Shown here piece by piece: positions 18,607-28,583 of a stretch of 60,000 bases of DNA (positions are counted from its first letter, which is position 1; each line of letters starts with the position of its first letter). The position numbers and the translations under genes are program-made. The DNA comes from Desulfuromonadales bacterium (GTDB taxonomy: Bacteria > Desulfobacterota > Desulfuromonadia > Desulfuromonadales > Geopsychrobacteraceae), in assembly GCA_019429255.1 (NCBI GenBank), contig JAHYIY010000013.1, forward strand, positions 1-60,000, written 5' to 3'. The notes beneath the pieces are model-generated. The model saw only the letters and a list, made by a program, of their open reading frames with translations. It was not told the origin of the DNA and made no database searches.

Positions 18607-20195
18607 GACAGCTCTGTTGGTTGCTGACGGCGATTGAATTTGTCTTTAATCAGTCGCAGCAATTGATGAATTTCTGCGATTTTAAGCAACAGACAGGTGG
18701 CAACAAAAATCACCATTCCTGACCCCACGGCCGCGGTGAGAACCAGCGTTTTTTCGACAGAGAAACCGGACTGGTTCCAGTCAACCATCCCCAGCAGCAG
18801 ATATACCAGGATCGCCATCGGCAGGCAGGCGATCATTATCCTGACACTCTGGGTCAGCAACTGCCGGGCAAACCCCAGATGCAGCTTGCCTTGCAACCGG
18901 GTCAGCAACGCACCGGCATTAAACAGCGAAGCGATGGTCAGGGCCAGGGCCAACCCGATAAATCCCAGCCACTGCATTAATACAAGACCGGCACCCAGAT
19001 TCACCAGCAGCGTCCAGAATGATACGATAACCGGCGTGCGGGTATCCTTAAGAGCATAAAAGGTTTGTGCCGCTATTCGACTATAGCCGACAAATAGCAG
19101 TCCCGGAGCAAAACAGATTAACGCCAGGGCGCTGTTATCCACATCACTCAGACTAAAAGCTCCACCCAGAAAAAATAGCGAGAAAACCGGTTTGGCGCAC
19201 AACATCAGTCCGACCATCGCCGGCAAGGTCAATAAAGCAATCAGGGTCAAGGAAAAACTCAACGACTGCCGCATCCCCTGTTGATCGCCATCGGCGATCT
19301 GCCGACTCATCATCGGCAAAACCGCCTGAGCCAGGGAAACAATAAAGATCCCCTGCGGAAACTCAAATAACCGCTGTCCGTAATAGAGATAGGACACACT
19401 GCCGTCAGGCAAAAAAGAAGCGAGCAAGCGCGAAACAACGACATTGATTTGATAAATTGCTACCCCGGCAATCCCCGGCAGCATCAGCAGGGTAATTTTT
19501 TTCAGCTGTTCATCATGAAGGAAGCGAAAATCCGGGCGCAGGCAAATGCGATAACGCAACAGGACAGGAAACTGCAACAACAGCTGTAATAGTCCACCCA
19601 GGAGCACCCCTGCTGCCAGACCAAAAATCGGACGCTGGAATAAATGGCCCAGGCTCAAGGCGCCGAAAATCATGGCCAGATTGAGCAATAATGGGGAAAG
19701 GGAAGGAAGAAAAAAATGTCCCCGGACATTGAGAATGCCGGTCAGCAGGGCCAGCAGCGATACCAGGGCAATATAGGGAAACATGATCAGGTTGAGCTGG
19801 TGGGTCAGTTCCAGTTTACCTGCAGTCTGGCCAAAACCATAGCCGATCGCCTGGACAATCCAGGGTGAACAAAGCAGCCCTGCGGCGACAACGACAAACA
19901 TCACCAGCAGTAACAGGGTGGCACAACGGTTGGCCAGCTGCTGCGCCTCCTCTTCGCCACGGCGATGAAAGACCTCGGAAAAAACCGGCACGAAGGCTGC
20001 GGTCAATGAACCTTCAGCAAAAAACCGGCGGAGCAGGTTGGGGATGGTAAAAGCCATGAAAAACGCATCGGTCATCACCCCGGCGCCGAAAAAACGCGCC
20101 ACCACCATGTCTCTGATCAAGCCGGAAACCCGACTGATGGAGGTGGCGACAGACATCACCAGGGTTGCTGCTACAATCCGTTGCCTGTTCGACAT
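18603..20195 (-). CDS. murJ: Lipid II flippase MurJ
   Basis: Flips undecaprenyl-linked peptidoglycan precursor across the inner membrane. The 530-residue, very hydrophobic protein begins with the MviN signature (ATSISRVSGLIRDMVVARFFGAGVMTDAF) and has about 14 predicted membrane segments. The RRFFAEGSLTAAFVPVF loop with conserved arginines is intact. It shares its last 4 bp with fxsA on the opposite strand, and no terminator is seen between them. Confidence 0.96.
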   Translation of the reverse strand: MSNRQRIVAATLVMSVATSISRVSGLIRDMVVARFFGAGVMTDAFFMAFTIPNLLRRFFAEGSLTAAFVPVFSEVFHRRGEEEAQQLANRCATLLLLVMFVVVAAGLLCSPWIVQAIGYGFGQTAGKLELTHQLNLIMFPYIALVSLLALLTGILNVRGHFFLPSLSPLLLNLAMIFGALSLGHLFQRPIFGLAAGVLLGGLLQLLLQFPVLLRYRICLRPDFRFLHDEQLKKITLLMLPGIAGVAIYQINVVVSRLLASFLPDGSVSYLYYGQRLFEFPQGIFIVSLAQAVLPMMSRQIADGDQQGMRQSLSFSLTLIALLTLPAMVGLMLCAKPVFSLFFLGGAFSLSDVDNSALALICFAPGLLFVGYSRIAAQTFYALKDTRTPVIVSFWTLLVNLGAGLVLMQWLGFIGLALALTIASLFNAGALLTRLQGKLHLGFARQLLTQSVRIMIACLPMAILVYLLLGMVDWNQSGFSVEKTLVLTAAVGSGMVIFVATCLLLKIAEIHQLLRLIKDKFNRRQQPTELS

Positions 20196-20275
20196 AAGAT
20201 ATATTTAATCCTTAGTGATATTTTGCAACCATCTGAAGCTACGTGTTTTTTTGATGTAAATAAACTATTTCTAAC

Positions 20276-20304
20276 TTGACAGCAACGACCCGCCTGCCTA
20301 TGAT
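20276..20304 (+). promoter_or_regulatory. Sigma-70 promoter of rpsT
   Basis: Perfect TTGACA at 20276-20281, a 17-bp spacer and TATGAT at 20299-20304, 56 bp before the GTG start. The resulting leader (about 20311-20359) includes AAGGAG at 20345-20350. The quality of the boxes fits a ribosomal protein gene. Confidence 0.9.
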
Positions 20305-20359
20305 CGGGCAACTTTCAAAAACCCAAAGGTTTCATTACTCAAGCAAGGAGATATTGTTC

Positions 20360-20629
20360 GTGGCAAATCACAAATCGGCACTGAAAAGAGCCAAGCAAAA
20401 CCTGGTACGCAACGCACGTAACACCCATATCCGATCGACCATGCGCACCCTGGTAAAAAATGTTCGTACAGCCGTAACTGGCGGCGACCTTGAGGCAGCC
20501 AATACCGCACTGGCCAAAGCGATTCCTTACATTTCCAAAAGTGCCGCCAAGGGCATTATTCATAAATCCACCGCCAGTCGCAAAGTTTCGCGGCTGACAA
20601 AGCTTGTCAACAGTCTGTCACAAGGTTAA
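20360..20629 (+). CDS. rpsT: 30S ribosomal protein S20
   Basis: Binds 16S rRNA in the small subunit. The 89-residue basic protein starts [20 protein letters not shown] and ends [15 protein letters not shown] at 20360 is chosen over upstream in-frame codons because the promoter at 20276-20304 overlaps the longer frame and AAGGAG lies 9 nt before GTG. S20 genes often use rare start codons for autogenous translational control. Confidence 0.97.
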   Translation: MANHKSALKRAKQNLVRNARNTHIRSTMRTLVKNVRTAVTGGDLEAANTALAKAIPYISKSAAKGIIHKSTASRKVSRLTKLVNSLSQG

Positions 20630-20674
20630 TCTACCACACGCCTCACCTGCTGTTGTTCTGCTACTGACAAAATC

Positions 20675-20725
20675 AAAAAAACCCCTGGAGTGACCCTGTA
20701 AGGGCTTCATTTTACGGGGTTTTTT
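20675..20725. terminator. Bidirectional terminator between rpsT and holA
   Basis: AAAAAAACCCC (20675-20685) pairs with GGGGTTTTTT (20716-20725) across a loop that itself contains CCT/AGG pairs. A-run and T-run flank the G/C stem, so it can act on rightward rpsT and leftward leuS-lptE-holA transcripts. The holA stop codon lies inside the right arm. Confidence 0.85.
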
Positions 20726-21716
20726 ATTTATCACGAATCAGACGAATCACCATTAATTCGAGCAGGGCCCCGGCGTCACCGCCACGGGATTTCATCGCCA
20801 GATCGGTATCGATAAACAATGCGTAGGCCGCCATAAAATGCCGGCGCGAGAAACGCCGCGCCTGCTCAAGCAGACGCGGAACAATAAAGGGTGGCCGACC
20901 AACCTGTCTGGCGATATCGGCAGCGGCACACTGCCGGCTATCCAGGGCTCTGATTTTCCACAGCAAGCGATAGTGGCCGGTGATCAGATTCAGCACCAAT
21001 AGCGGCGGCTCTGAGGCAGCAGCAAAACGCCGTACCAGGGTCAGGGCACGGATCAGGTCACCTTTGGCAATCGCCTCACCCAGAGCAAAGACACTCTCGC
21101 TACGCCCGCGCGAAACAACTGCCTCAACATCGGCAACACCAATTTCCCGGCGTTCTCCGATATACAACATCAGTTTATCCAGCTCCCCTTCAATTTCATG
21201 GAGGCTGTTACTCACCAATGAGCACAGCAGATCGAGGGCTTCGCGGCCAATCCTGATACCGCGTTGCTGGGCCTCACGACGAACAAAATCGGGGATTTCA
21301 CGATCAGCAAGGGGGTCAAATTTGAAAACGACGCCTTTCTTTTTAAACTGCTGGAAAAACTTGCGGCGACTGTCAATTTTTTCAGCAATCAGCAACAAAG
21401 AGGTTTGTTCCAGCGGACGTTCCAGATAAACACTGAACTTGTCCTGCTCCGCAGCAGCCAGCAGATGGAAGTCGTTGACGGTAACCAGTTTACGTGGCGC
21501 AAAGACGGGATAAGTGGTGGCTGCGTCGATAATATCTTCAGCGCGCGCGCCTTTACCATGAAACTGATGATCGTTGAAATCATCCCTGGTCGTGCCAAAA
21601 ATGGCGGATCGGATGCGTTGGTGGGCCTGTTGCAGCAGGTAGGTCTCTGCGCCGTAGAGTAAAATCAGCGGCGGCGGATCGATTTCCAGCTGCCGGTAAA
21701 ATTCATCTAGTCGCAT
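20724..21716 (-). CDS. holA: DNA polymerase III delta subunit HolA
   Basis: Clamp-loader subunit that opens the beta ring. The 330-residue protein has the N-terminal LILLYGAETYLLQQAHQRI motif (the family's degenerate AAA+ P-loop region), the KLVTVNDFHLL strand and a C-terminal helical collar domain (about residues 215-330). It lies 12 bp after lptE in the leuS-lptE-holA unit, an order seen widely in proteobacteria. Confidence 0.93.
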   Translation of the reverse strand: MRLDEFYRQLEIDPPPLILLYGAETYLLQQAHQRIRSAIFGTTRDDFNDHQFHGKGARAEDIIDAATTYPVFAPRKLVTVNDFHLLAAAEQDKFSVYLERPLEQTSLLLIAEKIDSRRKFFQQFKKKGVVFKFDPLADREIPDFVRREAQQRGIRIGREALDLLCSLVSNSLHEIEGELDKLMLYIGERREIGVADVEAVVSRGRSESVFALGEAIAKGDLIRALTLVRRFAAASEPPLLVLNLITGHYRLLWKIRALDSRQCAAADIARQVGRPPFIVPRLLEQARRFSRRHFMAAYALFIDTDLAMKSRGGDAGALLELMVIRLIRDK

Positions 21717-21728
21717 CAGCTGAGCATT

Positions 21729-22229
21729 TCAGAAGTCGTCGAGCAGGCGTGAAAAGATTTCTTCGGCCAGACGTCGCGCCAATTCATCCTGGGCGCGGCG
21801 CTCATCATCCCCCTGGAGCATTTTATCGGCAGCAGCGTCATATTCTGTGTGCCAGCGTACCGTCCCCTCCCACAAGAGCGCCTGGTTATCGCTACGCTGC
21901 AGGCGCACTGCGACGACCATACCGGCACGATACTTACTGATCTGATCCCCTTGTTGATATGAGATGGAGCGACTGTCGTAGGAAAGGATGCGCCCGGTCA
22001 GTTGCGCTTCTGCTTCTTCAATGGCAACCTGACGGATATTGGAACGACCGGAAAAAATATCGATCACTTCTGTTGTCAGGCGATTTTCCAGCAGCGGTTC
22101 GCGCGTCTGGTTGTCAAACATGGCAATATGGATACGCTCGACGCCACCAGGCAATGCCCCCCCCTGGCCGGGAAAGTGATAACCGCAGGCACCCAGCAGC
22201 AGAGCAGCCAGGAGCAGCAACAGGCGCAT
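21729..22229 (-). CDS. lptE: LPS-assembly lipoprotein LptE
   Basis: Outer-membrane lipoprotein that plugs LptD and helps place lipopolysaccharide at the surface. The 166-residue protein has a lipoprotein signal peptide with lipobox LLGAC (lipidated Cys15) followed by GYHFPG, the family's mature start. Assignment uses this signature and the leuS-lptE-holA order; sequence conservation in this family is low. ATG overlaps the leuS stop as TGATG. Presence of LptE implies a lipopolysaccharide-bearing cell. Confidence 0.88.
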   Translation of the reverse strand: MRLLLLLAALLLGACGYHFPGQGGALPGGVERIHIAMFDNQTREPLLENRLTTEVIDIFSGRSNIRQVAIEEAEAQLTGRILSYDSRSISYQQGDQISKYRAGMVVAVRLQRSDNQALLWEGTVRWHTEYDAAADKMLQGDDERRAQDELARRLAEEIFSRLLDDF

Positions 22230-24787
22230 CAGGACACCACCACATTGACCAGTCGACCGGCGACAATGATAATTTTACGCACCTGTTTGCCTTCAATGTA
22301 GCGCCGCACATTTGCCTCATCCAGGGCTTCTTTTTCGATCTGCGCCCGATCGGCAGCCGTCGGCAGCTGGATTTTTCCGCGCACCTTGCCGTTAACCTGA
22401 ACCACCAGATTGACAACATCGGATTCCAGGGCTTCTTCATCCCAGCCTGGCCAGCCACTGACCTCGACACTTTGCTGATGACCAAGGATCTGCCACAGCT
22501 CCTCGCAGATATGGGGCACAAAGGGGTTCAGCAGCCTTACTACCGCCTCCAGAGCCTCTTTAAGGACAGCTGATTCCCGCTCACGGGCCGGCAGGGCATA
22601 AATCGCATTGACCAATTCCATAACCGCAGCAATCGCGGTATTGAAGTGAAAACGCCCATCAATATCTTCCGTGACCTTTTTGATCGTCTGATGGGTTTTG
22701 CGGTGCAGTTCTGAGGCTGCCGCGGATAATGGTTCAGATGCGTTATGGTCCTGCTGCAGCACGCTCAGGTTGTCACTGACGGCACGCCACACCCGACCAA
22801 GAAAGCGGGCGCAGCCCTCTACTCCTTGCTCGTTCCATTCCAGGTCTTTCTCCGGCGGCGCAGCAAACAGGGAGAACAGGCGTGCGGTGTCAGCGCCGTA
22901 GGTGTCGATTAACTGGTTGGGGTCGATGACGTTCTTTTTTGATTTGCTCATCTTCTCGGTACGACCCGCTTCCACCACCTGACCACAGAGTCGGCACTTG
23001 TCTTCCGCAACCTGTTCGGGATAGAGCCAGCCATGCTCGGCGCAACGCTGGGTCTCTTTACAGACCATCCCCTGGGTTAACAGGTTGGTAAAGGGTTCAT
23101 CCACATCGAGCATCCCCAAATCGCGCAGAACCTTGGTGAAAAAACGCGCATAGAGCAGATGCATGACGGCATGTTCGATGCCGCCGATATACTGATCAAC
23201 CGGCAGCCAGTGGTTGACCGCATCACGATCCAGGGGGGCGGCGTCATGGTGTGGACAGGCGTAGCGGGCAAAATACCAGGAGCTCTCAACAAAGGTATCG
23301 AAGGTATCGGTTTCGCGCCGCGCCGGCTTGCCGCAGGTTGGGCAATCGACCTTGACAAAAGCCTGATGACGCGCCAGAGGCGATCCCCCGGCGCCGGTCA
23401 ATTCGACATCAGTCGGCAGCAGCACCGGTAGCTGCTGTTCCGGAACCGGTACCGTGCCACAATGATCGCAGTAGATCACCGGTATCGGTGTACCCCAATA
23501 GCGCTGACGTGAAACACCCCAGTCACGCAGCCGATAGTTGACCGTCTGTTGACCGGCATCCTGCGCGGTTAAAAACGCAGCAATGCGTTCCTTGGCGGTT
23601 TCATTATCAAGTCCGTCAAAGGCGCCGGAATTCACCAAGGTACCCGAGCCGGCATGGGCCTGGTCGATGGTTTCCGCACGCAACTCTTCGCCGGCGGGCT
23701 GGATCACCACAATCACCGGCAGCTCATACGCACGCGCGAATTCAAAATCACGCTGATCGTGGGCGGGCACCGCCATCACCGCGCCGGTGCCGTAATCCAT
23801 CAGGACAAAATTAGCGAGGTAGATGGGGATCCTGCGCCCGTCGGCTGGATTAATACAGTAGGAGCCGGTGAAAACACCTTTTTTTTCTACTTCACCGCTG
23901 ATACGGTCGGTTTTTTCCTGGCGCGCCACTTCTGTGATAAAGGCATCAACCTGCGACCGTTGTTCGCTACTGACCAGCGCATCCACCAACGGATGCTCCG
24001 GGGCCAGGCTCATGAAAGTCGCTCCAAACAGGGTATCGGGCCTGGTAGTGAAGACCTTGATCTGCTCTTTGCGCTCGGCAACCGGAAAAATGATTTCACA
24101 GCCGTAGCTTTTGCCGATCCAGTTGCGCTGCATGGCCAGCACGCGCTCCGGCCATCCACTCAAGCTATCGGTTCCGTCAAGCAACTCATCAGCATAATCG
24201 GTAATTTTAAAAAACCACTGCTCCAGTTGTTTTTGGGCAACGGTTTGGGCACAGCGCCAGCAGCTGCCGTCTTCGACCTGCTCATTGGCGAGCACGGTCT
24301 GACAGTCTTCACACCAGTTGACTGACGAGGTTTTTTTGTAGGCCAGACCACGCTCCAGCATTTTCAGAAAAATCAACTGCTCCCAACGGTAATATTCGGG
24401 ATCACAGGTGGCAAACTCGCGCTCCCAATCATAGGACAATCCGATCCGGCGCAACTGTTTGCGCATATTATCGATATTCTCATAGGTCCATTTGGCCGGA
24501 TGGATACCATGCTCGATGGCGGCATTTTCCGCCGGCATCCCGAAAGCATCCCACCCCATGGGATGTAGCACATTGTACCCCTGCATGCGCTTGAAGCGCG
24601 CAACCACGTCGCCGATGGCGTAGTTACGAACATGCCCCATGTGGATGCGACCTGAAGGATACGGAAACATTTCGAGCAGGTAGAATTTTTCTTTACTGCT
24701 GTGCTGGTCAGCACGAAAGGTTTTCTGCTGATCCCAAAAATCCTGCCACTTGGCTTCAATCCACTCCGGACCGTACTGGCTTTCCAT
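22229..24787 (-). CDS. leuS: Leucyl-tRNA synthetase
   Basis: Class I synthetase that charges tRNA-Leu. The 852-residue protein has the HIGH-type motif HMGH at residues 49-52, an editing domain inserted after the first catalytic half ([20 protein letters not shown]), cysteine pairs in two zinc-binding inserts and the [10 protein letters not shown] loop. It starts the leuS-lptE-holA unit. No T-box or leader peptide is recognised in the upstream region, which is filled with repeats. Confidence 0.98.
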   Translation of the reverse strand: MESQYGPEWIEAKWQDFWDQQKTFRADQHSSKEKFYLLEMFPYPSGRIHMGHVRNYAIGDVVARFKRMQGYNVLHPMGWDAFGMPAENAAIEHGIHPAKWTYENIDNMRKQLRRIGLSYDWEREFATCDPEYYRWEQLIFLKMLERGLAYKKTSSVNWCEDCQTVLANEQVEDGSCWRCAQTVAQKQLEQWFFKITDYADELLDGTDSLSGWPERVLAMQRNWIGKSYGCEIIFPVAERKEQIKVFTTRPDTLFGATFMSLAPEHPLVDALVSSEQRSQVDAFITEVARQEKTDRISGEVEKKGVFTGSYCINPADGRRIPIYLANFVLMDYGTGAVMAVPAHDQRDFEFARAYELPVIVVIQPAGEELRAETIDQAHAGSGTLVNSGAFDGLDNETAKERIAAFLTAQDAGQQTVNYRLRDWGVSRQRYWGTPIPVIYCDHCGTVPVPEQQLPVLLPTDVELTGAGGSPLARHQAFVKVDCPTCGKPARRETDTFDTFVESSWYFARYACPHHDAAPLDRDAVNHWLPVDQYIGGIEHAVMHLLYARFFTKVLRDLGMLDVDEPFTNLLTQGMVCKETQRCAEHGWLYPEQVAEDKCRLCGQVVEAGRTEKMSKSKKNVIDPNQLIDTYGADTARLFSLFAAPPEKDLEWNEQGVEGCARFLGRVWRAVSDNLSVLQQDHNASEPLSAAASELHRKTHQTIKKVTEDIDGRFHFNTAIAAVMELVNAIYALPARERESAVLKEALEAVVRLLNPFVPHICEELWQILGHQQSVEVSGWPGWDEEALESDVVNLVVQVNGKVRGKIQLPTAADRAQIEKEALDEANVRRYIEGKQVRKIIIVAGRLVNVVVS

Positions 24788-24905
24788 ATCAACTCCGACG
24801 TATTAACAGTGTCACACTGATGTTATCTATTTTATAAATTCTATTTTAATTCTATTTTATTTTCCGGTTATCTATTTGACTCCAGTAAAGCAGAAAACAG
24901 GATAT

Positions 24906-25000
24906 GGATTCTGCGACTTCGCTTCGCTACGCGCAGAATGACGCCCGGTTCTTTTCCATAAACGTGCTTCTTTGTCATCCTGCGCGAAGTCGCAGGGTCC
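24906..25000. repeat. Inverted-pair intergenic repeat
   Basis: Two copies of a 27-37-bp G+C-rich sequence face each other: 24906-24942 (GGATTCTGCGACTTCG...GCGCAGAATGAC) and 24974-25000, whose complement reads GGACCCTGCGACTTCGC then GCAGGATGAC. Each arm is also internally palindromic (CTGCG...CGCAG). This is a known type of dispersed bacterial intergenic repeat, often mis-called as a protein reading DSATSLRYAQNDA or CHPARSRRVQ. The 24788-25297 interval contains no supported gene. Confidence 0.8.
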
Positions 25001-25082
25001 AGATTATTAGCAGGTCGCATCGGTCCCGATCTTCTAACCGTTATAGCTGGAGCCAAGTGGTTAACCAAATTCTATTTTATAA

Positions 25083-25110
25083 ATTCTGTATTCTGTATTC
25101 TGTATTCTGT
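25083..25110. repeat. ATTCTGT heptamer tandem repeat
   Basis: Four perfect tandem ATTCTGT units, followed by ATTTTGA and overlapping GAATTC/AATTC inverted segments to about 25137. Related AATTCTATTTT units occur at 24836-24865. Like the array at 1-161 the period is 7. Confidence 0.85.
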
Positions 25111-25297
25111 ATTTTGAATTCAAAATTCAGAATTCTAAGTTCAGTTTTTCATTTTTTTGCTTCCAGATGCACGAAAACCGGCTGGAGCCGGCATCGTCTT
25201 CAACTTAAACAGATAAATAGGTACTGCAGTGAGGGTGACCGATGCGTACAGAAAACCATTAAAATTATCGTAAACGCAAAGGCGACAGACAAAGGGA

Positions 25298-25516
25298 TCA
25301 CTTTGCCCGGTATGTAATCCGACCACGGGTAAGGTCATAGGGTGAGAGTTCGACCGTGACCCGATCACCTGGCAGAATACGAATATAATACTTGCGCATT
25401 TTACCTGAGATATGGGCAAGAACAACATGATCATTATCGAGTTTGACGCGGAACATGGCGTTCGGCAATGGTTCTACAACCGTTCCTTCTACTTCAATAG
25501 CTTCTTCCTTGGCCAA
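25298..25516 (-). CDS. infA: Translation initiation factor IF-1
   Basis: Binds the ribosomal A site during initiation. The 72-residue OB-fold protein ([20 protein letters not shown] ... RGRITYRAK) is full length. Its start is TTG at 25516, with GGAGG 5 nt upstream; an in-frame extension upstream to 25627 is not part of the family. It has its own promoter at 25564-25591 and stands apart from other translation genes here. Confidence 0.97.
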   Translation of the reverse strand: MAKEEAIEVEGTVVEPLPNAMFRVKLDNDHVVLAHISGKMRKYYIRILPGDRVTVELSPYDLTRGRITYRAK

Positions 25517-25563
25517 TGGAGCCTCCTGCCCATTATACGTTGACAAAATGAAATAATGGCGAC

Positions 25564-25591
25564 TTATTACACGTTCACTCGGGAGTGTCAA
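25564..25591 (-). promoter_or_regulatory. Sigma-70 promoter of infA
   Basis: On the minus strand TTGACA (25591-25586) is followed after 16 bp by TAATAA (25569-25564), about 48 bp before the TTG start. A second TATAAT-like box lies nearer the gene but lacks a convincing -35. Confidence 0.7.
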
Positions 25592-25670
25592 GTCCCTGTC
25601 GGCGCAGCAAACGCAGCTAAATGGCATCCTGCCGGGAAATTACTGCGGGCAACAAACTGAACGCCGATCC

Positions 25671-26045
25671 TTAGGCCGGCGGATTTAACAACCGTTCAAT
25701 CGCGGCAATCACCATGGAAGACTTGAACGGTTTGGTTATATACTGATCGGCACCCACCGCCTTGCCTCGTATCATATCTTCCGGCGATTTCTTTGCCGTC
25801 AGCAGGATCACCGGTATATGTCGGCTCTGAGGGGAGCTTTTGATCTGCCGACAGACCTCAAATCCATCCATCTCCGGCAACATGATGTCGAGCAGAACCA
25901 GATCAGGGGGGTTTTCCGCGACGGCCTTTAATGCCGCCGTCCCGGTGGTAACTCCCTGAACATGAAAGCCCTTGGTCGTTAACAGAATACTCTCGAGTTT
26001 CAACAAACTCTCTTCATCTTCTACGATCAGAATTTTTCTCTGCAT
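25671..26045 (-). CDS. CheY-like single-domain response regulator
   Basis: Receiver domain alone, 124 residues, with acidic pocket E9-D10, phosphoacceptor D53 (LLDIMLPEMDG), T83 and K105. No output domain is present, so it acts by protein contact, as CheY does. It follows the DUF4388 gene by 46 bp, suggesting a shared signalling role. No histidine kinase is in the window. Confidence 0.93.
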   Translation of the reverse strand: MQRKILIVEDEESLLKLESILLTTKGFHVQGVTTGTAALKAVAENPPDLVLLDIMLPEMDGFEVCRQIKSSPQSRHIPVILLTAKKSPEDMIRGKAVGADQYITKPFKSSMVIAAIERLLNPPA

Positions 26046-26091
26046 GCCATACTCCTCATTAAAAAATCACAAAAGCACCGATTGAAAAACT

Positions 26092-27168
26092 TTAAACCAC
26101 GGCCTCCGATTGTAACAACTGTTCCATGGCGATGCCGGCCTGCGATAAAAAGAGGGCAAAGGCATCAAGAGCCGAAGCATCATCCGATTGATGAAAACCG
26201 TCACCATACAGGAGCGCAACAACCCGGCCGCCGCTCGACAAAGGAGCCACCAGCACATCATCAGGGACGCGCCCCAACAATAAACATAGACGCTGTGTGG
26301 TCATAGCACAGTTCAACGCCCCACGCACCAGTGACCGGCTTTTGATGGCTTCAGCAAACAGGGAATCGACGCTGACCTCGACGCTCAACCGGCGCACCGG
26401 CTGATCAGCCTGCTGAAGGTGGGTTGCATGGCCAAATTGCCCCAGACCAATCAATTGCGTGCCGCGCACATCGAAAAAAATGGCACGTTGCATTAGTTCA
26501 CTGGCGTAGCGCAGAATCAACAGGACAATGCCGCCACCAAGATCCGGTTCCTGTAATTCGGCCAGCATGCCGCGCAGCAGGGTGATCCGACTACGATCCT
26601 GACGCTGTTGCAGTTCTTTAAGTTTGGCTTCCAGCTGGTCATCGTTCAGTGGCACATCCTGCCTGGCTGCTCCGAGTAACCGCATTTTCACTGCCAGACG
26701 CTGTGGGCTAAAGCCTTTTTCAAGGATCAGGTCAAGGGGGTTGAGTTTAGCGCTGCCGTATGAATCTACCACCTCAATGGTGAAGCAGAATTCCCCCTCT
26801 TGCCAGCGACAGAAATCAACAACAATCTGCTCGATCTGCTCACCCACCACCGCCTCAATGTCCTGTGCCGCCAGCTTATACAGATAGGTGATAATCGGTC
26901 CCAACGGTTGATGATGTCGCAAACGTTGTTGAAATTTCAGCGCCTCCTCCAGCTGCAGTGATGAAATCAGCCGACGCTCGCCCAGCAGGGTGCCGAGCCC
27001 CTGGGGAAAGCGGCTGGAACCGGCTCGCACCACCTGACCATCATGAAAGCTGATACTGCCATGATCATGACCATTTTTCAGCGTTAAGGTCCCGGATTTT
27101 TTGCCGAGGCTGATCAACTGCAAAATGGAGCAGATATGCAGATCTTCAAGGCGCCCTTCGAGGCTCAT
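26092..27168 (-). CDS. DUF4388 (PatA N-terminal-like) signalling protein
   Basis: A 358-residue soluble protein. Residues 1 to about 165 match the DUF4388 pattern (SLEGRLEDLHICSILQLISLGKKSGTL, then GSISFHDGQVVRA and the E-C-F segment WQEGEFCF), a domain common in deltaproteobacterial and cyanobacterial regulators. Residues about 205-350 look GAF-like (ASELMQRAIFFDVRGTQLIGLGQFG ... DALDAFALFLSQAGIAMEQ). The upstream der gene ends 32 bp away and a receiver follows. Molecular function is not known. Confidence 0.82.
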   Translation of the reverse strand: MSLEGRLEDLHICSILQLISLGKKSGTLTLKNGHDHGSISFHDGQVVRAGSSRFPQGLGTLLGERRLISSLQLEEALKFQQRLRHHQPLGPIITYLYKLAAQDIEAVVGEQIEQIVVDFCRWQEGEFCFTIEVVDSYGSAKLNPLDLILEKGFSPQRLAVKMRLLGAARQDVPLNDDQLEAKLKELQQRQDRSRITLLRGMLAELQEPDLGGGIVLLILRYASELMQRAIFFDVRGTQLIGLGQFGHATHLQQADQPVRRLSVEVSVDSLFAEAIKSRSLVRGALNCAMTTQRLCLLLGRVPDDVLVAPLSSGGRVVALLYGDGFHQSDDASALDAFALFLSQAGIAMEQLLQSEAVV

Positions 27169-27200
27169 GATGACGACAATCCCGAAACCAAGATAGAGGG

Positions 27201-28523
27201 TTAACGTGTTTCTTTACCACGTCCGCGAAACTGCAGACGCACGGGAACCTTATCAAAACCGAATTTTTCTCTGAAACAGTTTACCAGATAACGCTCATAG
27301 GAAAAATGGACATCATCGGGACGGTTACTGAACAGCATAAAAGTCGGCGGGCGCACAGCACTCTGGGTGGCATAATAAAATTTCAGTCGCTGGCCGCGCA
27401 CCATTGCGGGTGGATGCTTGGAAAGAAACTCTTCCAGCCCTTGATTGATCTGTCCGGTTGTTATCCGGCGATTGAACTGTTCGGCAACCTCGGCGACCAG
27501 CGGCATGATCTTGTTAATCCGTTGACCACTTAATGCTGACACAAACAGCAGGGGGGCAAAGGGGAGAAACTTGCAGCGCCGCCGTACTTCCTCGACAAAA
27601 AAATTCATCGTGTGATTATCTTTTTCCGGCACATCCCATTTATTGATCAGCAGAATCACCGCCCGCCCCTTTTCATAGGCATAGCCGGCAATCGACAGAT
27701 CCTGATCGGTGATCCCTTCGGTGGCATCTATGACCATCAGTACCACATGGGAACGATCCATCGCTTTTAACGCATGGATGGCAGTGTATTTTTCCAGCGC
27801 CTCACTCACCCGTCCTTTGCGGCGAATACCGGCGGTATCAATCAACACGTAACGCTGTTGATCAAACATAAAAGGGGTGTCGATACTGTCCCTGGTGGTG
27901 CCGGCGACCGGATTGGCAACTACCCGTTCATAACCGAGAATCCGATTGACCAACGATGATTTACCAACATTGGGTCGCCCGATCAACGCCAGACGCACTT
28001 CCGTTTCGACTGCGGGTAACGCAGCTTGTTCCGGCAGCAAGGCTTCGAGGGTATCAATCAGTTCGCCGATACCACGCCCATGCTCCGCCGACAGAGGAAT
28101 AAAGGAATCGATACCGAGATTGTAAAAATCGACGGTTTCTGCTTCCTGCTTGTCGCCATCGACCTTGTTGACAACGTAGAGGACCGGCTTCTCGGTACGC
28201 CGCAACATGGCGGCAATCTCCTTATCCGCCGGCGTCAGACCGTCTCGCGCATCAAGCAGATAGATGATGATATCCGCCTCTTCGACGGCCACTTGCGATT
28301 GTTCGCGCATCTGACTGAGCAGTTGATCAGCAGTTTGCGGCTCGAAACCGCCGGTGTCGACCAACAGAAACGGTTTGTCATAGCGGGTAATTTCGGCGTA
28401 ATGACGGTCACGGGTCACCCCGGGGAAATCTTCAACGATCGCCTTGCGTTGTCCAAGCAGACGATTGAACAGGGTCGACTTTCCAACATTGGGGCGACCG
28501 ACAATGGCAACAGTTTTGAGCAT
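27201..28523 (-). CDS. der: Ribosome biogenesis GTPase Der (EngA)
   Basis: Tandem GTPase needed for 50S maturation. The 440-residue protein has two complete G domains, with P-loops GRPNVGKS at residues 9-16 and near residue 182, NKxD motifs (NKVDGD, NKWDVP), and a C-terminal KH-like domain (RLKFYYATQ ... PTFMLFSNRPDDVHFSYERYL). It is downstream of rnc-era, making an RNA/ribosome maturation cluster. Confidence 0.97.
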   Translation of the reverse strand: MLKTVAIVGRPNVGKSTLFNRLLGQRKAIVEDFPGVTRDRHYAEITRYDKPFLLVDTGGFEPQTADQLLSQMREQSQVAVEEADIIIYLLDARDGLTPADKEIAAMLRRTEKPVLYVVNKVDGDKQEAETVDFYNLGIDSFIPLSAEHGRGIGELIDTLEALLPEQAALPAVETEVRLALIGRPNVGKSSLVNRILGYERVVANPVAGTTRDSIDTPFMFDQQRYVLIDTAGIRRKGRVSEALEKYTAIHALKAMDRSHVVLMVIDATEGITDQDLSIAGYAYEKGRAVILLINKWDVPEKDNHTMNFFVEEVRRRCKFLPFAPLLFVSALSGQRINKIMPLVAEVAEQFNRRITTGQINQGLEEFLSKHPPAMVRGQRLKFYYATQSAVRPPTFMLFSNRPDDVHFSYERYLVNCFREKFGFDKVPVRLQFRGRGKETR

Positions 28524-28583
28524 AGTTCTTCACTTCAACTTTCATCTATAAAGGTGCAGCAGACGCAGGGCCATACTGCGACG

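Noticed and set aside
24904-25317. 137-codon open frame between leuS and infA
   Set aside because: It runs through the paired repeat and the heptamer array and reads as known repeat-derived text.
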